This document shows, in pieces, positions 12,201 to 22,538 of a DNA stretch of 64,000 nucleotides (its first letter is position 1; the number at the start of each line of letters is the position of its first letter). Under the pieces are notes generated by a model, which saw only the letters and a list, made by a program, of their open reading frames with translations, had not been told where the DNA came from and did not search any database. The position numbers and the translations under genes were made by a program. Source of the stretch: Apostichopus japonicus (taxonomy: Eukaryota > Echinodermata > Holothuroidea > Aspidochirotida > Stichopodidae); the NCBI RefSeq assembly GCF_037975245.1, contig NC_092563.1:8815001-8879000 (forward strand), read 5' to 3'.

Positions 12201-15200
12201 AGGTATCATTTACCAGAATTCCTTGTAAAGAGTAAGAAAGCGTAAAACCTTTGTCGTGACTATATATCGGTCAATATTACTTATCTGTTCAACGCATGTC
12301 ATCTTTACAGATATTTGATTATTTTTCTGTCTTTCTTTCTTTCTTTCCGTCCGTTCTTACAGTTAAAACTTTTCGACAGAAATGGAGATGGTAAATTAGA
12401 AATAAAAGAAATGACACGGTAAGATATGATATAACTATCAAACTTAACATATTTAAACGTACATTAATTTATGTATTACCTGCCCTAGTATCGCCATACT
12501 TAACGTATACTTCATATAGAATAAATTAAGAGCAGGCAGAATCGGCATATTCTGTAAAACAGATGAAGATTACAGAAATTGAAGAAATGTCACGAGATCG
12601 TCATCATACATCACTTAGTTTGTCAGATAATTTCATGACACAGATTCTGTCACGAACCAACTTAGTGGGATATTAGTATTAACTGAACTACATTGAGAAT
12701 GATTCAGTAGTACCTATAATTATACATTAATGGCTTAATGCTGATCATCCAATATCGCTGAGCATGGCATCATTTAAGAAATGTTATCGATGGCGGTACT
12801 AAATAGCAATCAAACTTTGAATAGAACTTAAGTTATTTTCCGACAAGCCATGATTAAAGTTTAACATTTTCATTTACTCTTAGATTACTTCCGGTGAAGG
12901 AAAATTTCCTGATGAGGTTTGAGGTAATTGTTGCATATTTTATGCTTTTAGTCGTTTTTCATTTGTAGATTATGTTATATCTTAAACAATTTCTCACATT
13001 AGTTTGTATGACTACAGTGGTGGTTGAGCAAGGATGGTTGGTTGTATAAATATACCAATGAAAGTATATATTAAAGTTACAACCATGAATAATCTACATC
13101 TTTATGGGCCAATCATAAACGGATTTCCTGCACTAAAAAAAACTCATAGTAGGCCTTCATTTAGGTTGAATGAAAGTAAAAAAAAAACACTTATATGAAG
13201 CAGAAACCTTAAAAGCTCAAAACACTCACCCAATCTAATCAGTCTGATAGATGACTTGTCCCTTCATTTACAAGAAGGCCTTTGGCGTTTACAAAATGTG
13301 AAGTGGATACTAAATCTCAAGGGTTTCTTCCTCGACACTAAGTATATTTAACTTCAAACTGTGTATGGAATAGGACAACAATATGTTGTAAGATGGGGGC
13401 CAACTCTCTTTATAACCTTTTGCCAATTTCAAAGATTTAGCGAAAAGAGGAAGAAGTATAAATGTTTCATTACTTAAAAAGAACGGCCGCATTACATAAG
13501 TCTTGTGAATTTTTATTGGGACCTCTGGAATATTTTGAATGAATCTTTATTCACGATCGAACTCATAAAATCAATGCTTAAACCTTACAAGATTATACGA
13601 ATAGCAATGCTGCAGATTGTACCATCTTTGGAAGCATTTCAGTACAGCAAGCACAGCAGTATAGCCATTGTAGCTGCTCAAGTACAAAAGGAAAACCAGC
13701 AGAATGCATAATTAACGAACGCCTGGCTAGGATTTATAATATTTTTTATTTCACACATCTGTAAATTAAAAATATATTTAGCGTGAACGATTTTGATATA
13801 TTCTTCATTCTGACGCAGAGTTTTCAAATTCTATTAACTGAAATGAAATGTGTAAACTCTTTTAAACGGTGACTTGGGACAGTCGTTCACTCAAACTATG
13901 CCTAATTTTCATTTAATTTAACGTCGCTCTCCAATTACACCTCATAGGTCATTTCTAGCAGTCCATATAATTTCACGAGACAAGATAACCATATAGGAAA
14001 ACAGCATGCGTAAACAAAAAGTTGCTTGTACTATTCGTCAAAGGAAACTGCTTTGTTAGCTCATTGGATTAATTATGTCACTGGCGATTCATGTAACACT
14101 TTATGAGACTGGTCAAATAATAACACATTAGTTTATGTGTTTGACTGAGAAAACGAAAAAACTTTATGTTATTCTAATGTCTTGAAACAAACCTAAACCT
14201 CTCGCTCCCCCATAAGCATTGCGGTTCACATGTTACCTGTTCAACCACTGTTTCATCTAATTTGTTACTGGATAAACAGTATCGATGTGTAGTGTACTAA
14301 TATAGTTTCTTCGATTATTTACGCGCATATAATCAAAAACCAGCAGGAACCTGTAATGACAATGTAAACATTCATCATATCCTAGAGCTGTCACTGGCTA
14401 CAAGATTGTCTCCTCGGGCGTCGTATGGCTCTCGCATAAAAAATACTTACGGAACCATAACGTTATAACTGCGAGAAAAGCTAAATAGATACAATAATCT
14501 AAAGTTTGGTACTTAAGAATGATAATAGGCAGCGGTTTTTTTATCAAATAATGTAGCTCCAAGTTATATAATGCATTACACAAAAGGAAAATTATTTATT
14601 CAATTCACCTGGGCTCCTTCCAGTTCAAGTAACTTTATGTCTTCATCTGTATTAGATGAATTTATCTGTATTAGATGCAGTAACTCTATAGTACACATAT
14701 TTATCATGTTACAATGTTACGTCCGTTTTCATGTTGTCGTCATCTTTCATGCAGCCTTTAGTTGGGGTTGGATCGGTTACGTAATATCTGATATAAATCC
14801 TATAATGTAACTTTTCTATTTCGACACATCAAAAATGAAAATCATGTATATCTGAATGTGACCCAATTTATCCCACTTCATCACGTTACCCCTCCCTAGC
14901 CCTCACCAAGCCCCATTCGCCCCTAAATCCTTTCCATTAATCCTGCTCTTTAGTCTAATCTGTGATTATTCCCTTTATGTCGAGAACTGGATGAGATGTA
15001 AAACCAATAAACTGTTTCATGTCTGTTCACAGTTCCCATTCTTACACTCCTTATTTATATGTCCCTGTGTAGTCATCAAACTATTTGTCCCTTCGTCTAA
15101 TTTCCAGGGTTCTCTCTTATCGAAGGAAGGTGTAAGTTACATGTTTGCTTGATCAAAATGCTTGCCTTCGATGTGCATGAAAAGATTCTCTCTCAGTATG

Positions 15201-18200
15201 TTAAGAACAAGTGGCAATCCATGTAGGCATGAATATTCTAAACAGCTTCTAATGTTTTGAAACATCTACATCAACATTTTATCTCGTGTTTCGTAAAACT
15301 GGTGCACAATATCGGGATGACATCATAATTACCTTAATTAAGCATCTTTTAATATTGACAAACCTGCTGTTCACTCGAGTGACATATTAAAAAAAAACTT
15401 GAATTGCAAGGAAACATGTCCTCATGCATACAATTAAAAACCCACACTTTATTGTGTGAAACCAAGCGATATGCGTCTTGCATTTATAATTAATCCATTT
15501 TGAGGATTTGGTTAAATAGTTAAGGTAAAATAATTTGATTAGTGTTTTCATGATTCATTTGTACGGTACCGCATATAACGGCTGATTACTTTGCTTGTGC
15601 AACTGATGCATTGCACTTGGCGCCTAAAGGGTCATGAAATGTGCTATGTGTGCCTGAAGTTGCTACATGTGATATCGATCACCTTTGGTTCAGCTGTTTA
15701 TTGTCTGAATCCTATTGAAAATATTAAAATCAGACCAGTTGTTAATTGAAGAAGAAATTGTACGGATATACTTCTAACCATCTACGTTGATTCCATACCT
15801 TTCTTGTTTTATGTGTGTTTTGTTTGTTTGTTTGTTTGATATGTTGGTAAACCACGTGGTTTCAGTTTTTGTATCTAGATAGTCACATAGTGCCATCATT
15901 TCTTTCAGCGATTAAACAACATGGGTTTTAATGTCAGTGGATTTATTCGAATTGTTCATTCATTTTCATCACTCACAGTTAACGATAGCACGCAGTGAGA
16001 TCAATCATTTTAATGTTATAGCGTTTCTGTCATTAGTCATCCTCACCCAGTATCATTTTCTAACCTTTAGAATTGTGTCTAATTTGCAAGTATTTTGTCT
16101 TGGTTTAATCATCATAATGTGTTTTACCAGGGTCTATATGTGACGCTTGTTATTCGAAACTGAGTTTTTAGCCACTGAAAACATATCACCATGAAATTCT
16201 AAATGAATTAGTGTGTGAGTGTGTGTGCTTCGTTTGGCGTTATTATTATTATTATCGGGGATATTGTTAACAGTAAGGCTTACACCTTTAAGTCAGAATT
16301 GAAGTTCTAATTTGTCTAGACAGAACCGCCAGTGTTCGCGGTAGAACGCTTTTATGCTTTCGTATTCTCATTCTTGACGCGAATTATGATAACAATAGAT
16401 AGCACTGTCTGCATGTGTTTGAAGATTAGAAGACACAACTGACTGAATTAATTATGGTCATAGCATCATTGATTATCAGATATAACGAAAACTCCATCAT
16501 AACAGTTAATACTTTATCGGCTTGCGTAATGGAGGTTACTGACTAAACGTAAACATTTTTTGTGCAGAGTGAATATTCAAAAGATTCTTAATCAGCCCAG
16601 TTTATGTGGCCTACCGAGAGAACAACAAAACAAAATGGCGTCACAGAAATACGCTGAGGAATCAGACGCGAAGGTACAAGATCTGGTCTTGTAACGTATT
16701 AAATGTGTGTATGTATTGTCATCCTCTTTAGGTTGTAATATCAGTTAATACTGCAGTCGCATCTGCATATTGTAACGTCTTGTTCACTCTGAGGGGTTAA
16801 CGACGTCAAACTTTTAGACTCATAGGTATATCTCACGTTTATGGTTTATTGATCATTAGCCCGTTTTGCAATTGTGGCATTGAAATCAATAGCCTCTCTC
16901 TAGCCCTCAAACACGACACCTAGTTAGTTATACATCTAAAAGTGTAAGGCATACAGTCACGGCGATTTACCCGATACTTTTCGAAAGTTTATAAATTTGC
17001 ATTTTCATGTCTCAGCTAACCTTGTTGAATGGTAAACCAGTAAAATGGTATATTAAAATTATTATTATTATTATTGTATGACAGTGCAGAAGCATGATCG
17101 CGTCTTTGGTAATGCATCAAATCGTAATCACGCCAAGCGTGGTTTACTTCCTTAATTGTGCTGCATGTCTGTTTTCTGTCCACACAGGTGTATGTAATCT
17201 AAGATACAGTGTTATTTTATTTTTATTTTTTATTTATTATTGTTCTGATTGAGAAATTATTACGGTTTTATGTGTTTATGTCATCCCATGGTGTAAACTA
17301 TTCAGGATATTTACCAACATCTATCTAATCACGTTATTATCCTAACAATGTCCGAATTTGTTTCAAGAATTGTTAAATTGATTATCAATTTTTACTGCAG
17401 TATGTAAGGTATACACATGGATAATGCATTGATTTCAGTTATATATATCTCTGATACGGTGATTCTCTCAAACACATTAATATCTATGACCATTCATGGA
17501 CATTACAATTCGACCATTGCATCTGTTAGCCTACCTTTCCATACATTATAGAATACACTATGTCTGTATGAACGCTCTCCAAGAAGCAATTGGTAGCTAT
17601 TTAACGAAGGACAAAAATTGCCCACTGGAGCCGTTTGTACATATCAGCTGTTAGTGAAGTATAGTTCAAATAGTGGTGTTATATAGTTAACTAAGATGTA
17701 CTTGGGTATAACCCTTGAGTTTCAATCAGACATACAAAAGCATACCTTTATGAACATTGATCTTTTTAGTGTGCCTTATAAGGTATCTAGTCTATGATTG
17801 CAAGGTTCTTATAACCGTCTTCAAAATTCAAAAAGTAAAATAAAATTAAATATCACATAACAATAATTTAGAGAGCTCAATACACTATCGCATAAATAAA
17901 CCTCAAATCTGGGTTAACGAAAGATACGTTAACATCAATAGTTAGGCACGTTTTACATTACACATGGAAGGAAACTCTTCTCAACTGTCAGGTTGGAATA
18001 TATATATATTCATCTATTTCAATTTGCTTATGTTATTTAGGCCTATACCCTTATATAACTGCGAAAAAGAGACATATAGGATTAAATATAGTTATGAGTT
18101 GTCTCAGCGTTATCATCACATTTCAAGGTCTAACAAACACAAGGGAGTTATATTCTCATGCAATGTCTTTGAATGTGACACACCAAGATTCCAGTTGATA

Positions 18201-21200
18201 TAGTACCTTTTCGCAAATTTCCAAACACGACTTAAGTAGTCAACTTAAACAACTTATCGACATATTTGACATTTGCAATAGCTCTTCGGTGGAAACGATG
18301 ACGGCGAAGGCGGTTCACAGGTATTCATTTCATTGGTTATTGGATTTGCTGATGTCGAATTCCCTACATGAGTATGTTCACGCATGATGCCGATCAGAGA
18401 ACTTTATGTTTGACCACTCATGCAACCGTTTCAAGCTTGCAGTGACTTTTTGAAGGATTCGATCACTTTTTGTTATTTTCAGTTTATCCCATTGGGAAGC
18501 TTCGGAATCTTTCCCAAGAAAATGTGCAGCCATATAATTGCTAGTGAAGGTCGCACATTATAAACGCTTTCTTGAAAACGAAAGCCAAAATATAACACAA
18601 GTTTATTTGCATCACTCGTTAAAAGAGAAACTGATTTATGAGACATGTCATGTAAAGTTCAAGTATATAGAATTATGTCACATTTGTGCATAGGGTCAGT
18701 TTCGATGCTCGTGGTTGAATTGGAACTTTTTAGCACCCGAGTGTCTTTGCAGGGCACCCTGCACTGACAGTTTCATTGTAACCTCACCGATATGGGAATT
18801 TACCTATATATTTATCGAACGCCCAAAGGAATGTATCCTCTCCGCTCCCCTTCCTCACCGCCTCCCCCGCTATCTCCCCATCCCACCCCCCCCCCCAAAA
18901 AAAACCTAGTCTCTTGTAAAAAGTCTATCCTTGGGGTTAACCATGTGGAGTCAACGGAGTGTGGTCGCCTGATGAGCAAGTTACTTCCCCCTCCGCGAAA
19001 CAACTGTTGTGTAATTATTAGTGTGTTTGCGAATTCCTTCCTTGCTTGCGTGGTTTGGATACTTGTGTTGTGGTGTTTTAAGGGTTAAAATGGTGATCTT
19101 CATGGCCTAGAGTGAATGCATGAAAAGTAGATGGACACGTTTCATGTTTAATGTTAAGCGGGTGAGTTGTTTAAACAAAAATTTGTAGAATGTCAAAGTA
19201 AATTTGACCTTTAAAAAGACAATAAGGTCGGCCTGAAGTTCCGTATTGCTCATTTGCATTTTAGTAGTTTGTGCACGTATGCCTGACGTAGATTTCGTGG
19301 AGTAATTGATAACAACTTAAAAGTTAGCCTCTTGCTTCCAGTCTTATCATTTCTGGAAAGAGACCACTGGATTATACAGAAATTTGTTTCTACTGCATGG
19401 GGCCTTGCAGAAAGCTATGCAGAGAACCGAAAAACGAGCATTGAATGACATTGGAGTGCGTTGAAACAAAGTTGGTTTATTAAACACGCAACTGTTCAAG
19501 AGGTTCATCTACACAAATTAGGGACTAGATATACTCCCAAAATTATTGGAACTGTTAATTAAGATGATGTATATAAACACAGATGCAGCTCGAGGAGTGT
19601 AATGATTGCCATACACTATACCTGAAGTATAGAAAGCCATAGTAAGCTTTGAAAATATCGAGAAATCAATTAAGAAAACACTGTTTATGAATAGGATCAA
19701 TGTTCAAGTATTTCTTTAGTATCTGGTAAAAGTAATCATGTTAATAAAATACAGAACGTTTTCTTTCTTTAAAGAAAAGGTTAACAAAAAGGAGTACACT
19801 GTTTAATCTATGAAATCAGTCGATCCACCATATAGACTTCTTAAATTTGTGTGATATTTGATATTTTTCTCAAATACGATATGGTATTCTATATCAATCC
19901 GGGTCTTAATAGTCAAGATAATGAGTTGGTATAATACGTCTGAAAGCTTCCGCTACCTAATATAGATCCTCGGTGTATTGCAGATGTTTAATTTCAAAAC
20001 TGGGCAATTAAATTCAAGGCAGATAATATTAGCAGCGAAGGTTGTTCTATGGTGATCTAAAGCCCTTCCTCCAGGAACTGTTTTGCCGTGAATTCAAGTT
20101 GAGGTAGCCTATCTTTCTCGTGTACTGCAGTGTTTGTCTCAATAAGGTCTTTAAAAATGGTTACATGGTTACATTTAGTACCGATTGACAACTTGATTCA
20201 ACAGTAATTCTATCAGGGTTCGTTCTCGAGTAATACCTCTTTTAATATGTTACACATTAACACAGCTATTCCTGTTTTAACAATTTGACATCGATCGCAT
20301 GATATAGCGCCACTGGAGTGCATCACAAAACATTGATAGAGTTCTGCCTGCCTTTGTATTTTGCCAATGTTTTGAACTTGTGTCTTTCAAATGACATGTG
20401 TTATTGTACGGTACATTGATTATATATGATTATACATTGTTTGCTGTGGTATAAGCAACGATGCAATTGTCTTACTAAGTTTGAATACATTCCCATTGTA
20501 TGTAAACAATGTGTTTTAAAACAATTTTACCTACAGAAGAAAAAACAGCTTTCGAGAGATGAGTTTGAGAATGTCTTTGCACATTATGACAAGGTAAGAT
20601 ATCAAAACAGTTGAACATTAATTCATTTATTTGTTTTATCGCCAATTGTGTACAATGGGAAATGAAGTCTCCTATAAAGTCTTACAAAGACTTAACAAGG
20701 TAGGAGACTCCCTGGGAGAAAAGAAAAGAAAAATGTACAAATATATATAATACAGTATATAAACGTAAGGATTAATTATACAGTAATAATATCCTAATGA
20801 TGCTGAGATGGATACGTGAATAGATTATATAATACTAGTACGAGTTAATAAATTCCTTTTTCAAATGTCTGGTGAATGTGGGTTTTGAAGTTACAGACTT
20901 CAACTCTATTGATAGATCATTCCAAATTTGTATTGCTCTATTACGAAGACCGAATTTCCCTATGTTACTATGGTAAAAATTGCAATGAGCGTTGTCGGCT
21001 TGTCTTGTGTGATGGTTATGTAAGACCCTGTTACTACATATAAAGACTTTATATGACCAGGTAAATTGGAAAACCGTGACTCATTTTTTTTTTATAAGGC
21101 CGCTGGAGCTAAACATTGCGTATTACGCAAAGGAAGCATATTAAAACAGTTAAACATCTTGAAAAGTAGAAATTTGCAACACAAACTTGTCAGCTAAAGT

Positions 21201-22452
21201 CCCCAACGACAAAGCTTCAAATTTGGTAGAATCATACGCTATAGATATCAAGCCACAAAATAACTGCCATGTACCTTTTTTTAAGGTATATAATGATTTG
21301 ACATTGTGTACAACCAGCAAGTTCTCCAGAACAACAGGACTTGTTATGTTGCACTTTTATATTGCACTGTGGCATTTTGTAACAACAAATGCAATTCGAT
21401 ATACTCTTGCCCAATTATTATGCATCATGTCACAACCTTATGATACAACGTTCGTCAGGCATACTGGCAAGTGGGTTGCGCGGAAAACACATTAATACAT
21501 TGGCAAAAATGGATACTGTATAGGTTACGTGTTTTTCTCCAATAAATGAAGTATTCATGTTATAATCAGTCTTTTTTTTTTTTTTTTTTTTTTTTTTTTA
21601 TTGCTCATGAAAATCGAACAATACACAATAAAAGGATGAAATCAACAAGTGACAACAAAAATAATAAACGAACTGTCACGATTAAAGTAAAAGTACCCAA
21701 GGGAGCCAATACTTCTCCCATACCAACTCATCCATATTCTTTTGAAAAATCAATTTTTGTATCATAAAATATTCTTTCAGATATTTCACAGTGCCAATCA
21801 CTGTGGGAAGAATCTTAATTTTCTTACAACTAAAAAAATCAGTCTTCCTCTTAACTGTCATGATGCTCTTGATCAAAGTTACCAATGTATCGATAGTAAA
21901 TAACTGAGTCAACTCATATTTTTGATTCACTATATATGTTAGGATGGTAACGGTACTATCGAAGGTGACGAACTGTCCGGGTTTTTGAAGGATCTGATGG
22001 AACATGAAAACGAGGTAAGAGCTATAGCTTGCTTTAGGCCTACTTCGTATCAAGCTCATTGAATCATGCATTAATTGAAGTGATGCGTGTGATTTATCTC
22101 GACACCCATCAACTACACAGCTTATCCTTCTATATATATATGTATATAACTGTTATCATTACCTTTGGGGAATTTACTTACGCACTAATGAACATTCATA
22201 CGTTGCATTCATAATCTAAAACGTCGTCGTCCAAATTGCAATATAAAATGGGAATAAAGAAACACATTTGTTTATTTTGAGGTATAGTTCTCAGTATTGT
22301 CTTATGTTCATTTGCCAGTATAGAACATGTAAGACAGTAAATATATGATTAGAACACTAAATTATCCAGGTCTTGTTCAACTAATAACTCTGTAGTCACG
22401 TATTCGTTTACTTATCAATAAAACTTGATTGCAATTTATTCGACACTGCAGA

Positions 22453-22538
<86 letters not shown>

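Larger units (their letters stand above)
12924..20536 (+). other. Long intron(s) of EF-hand gene
   Basis: About 7.6 kb separates two exons that can be joined directly in phase 0. Three candidate small exons inside it (15108, 16570, 18282) are listed separately. Small (ATT)n runs occur near 16240 and 17058. A C-rich tract with (C)13 lies at about 18840-18905. The other short open frames have no support. Confidence 0.6.

Noticed and set aside
15909-15932. Candidate 24-nt exon RLNNMGFN
   Set aside because: It cannot be joined in frame to the following candidate exon at 16570, and the donor GTCAGT is weak.
21187-21495. 102-codon plus-strand open frame
   Set aside because: No motif and no splice donor, and it lies between a LINE remnant and a poly-T run inside an intron.
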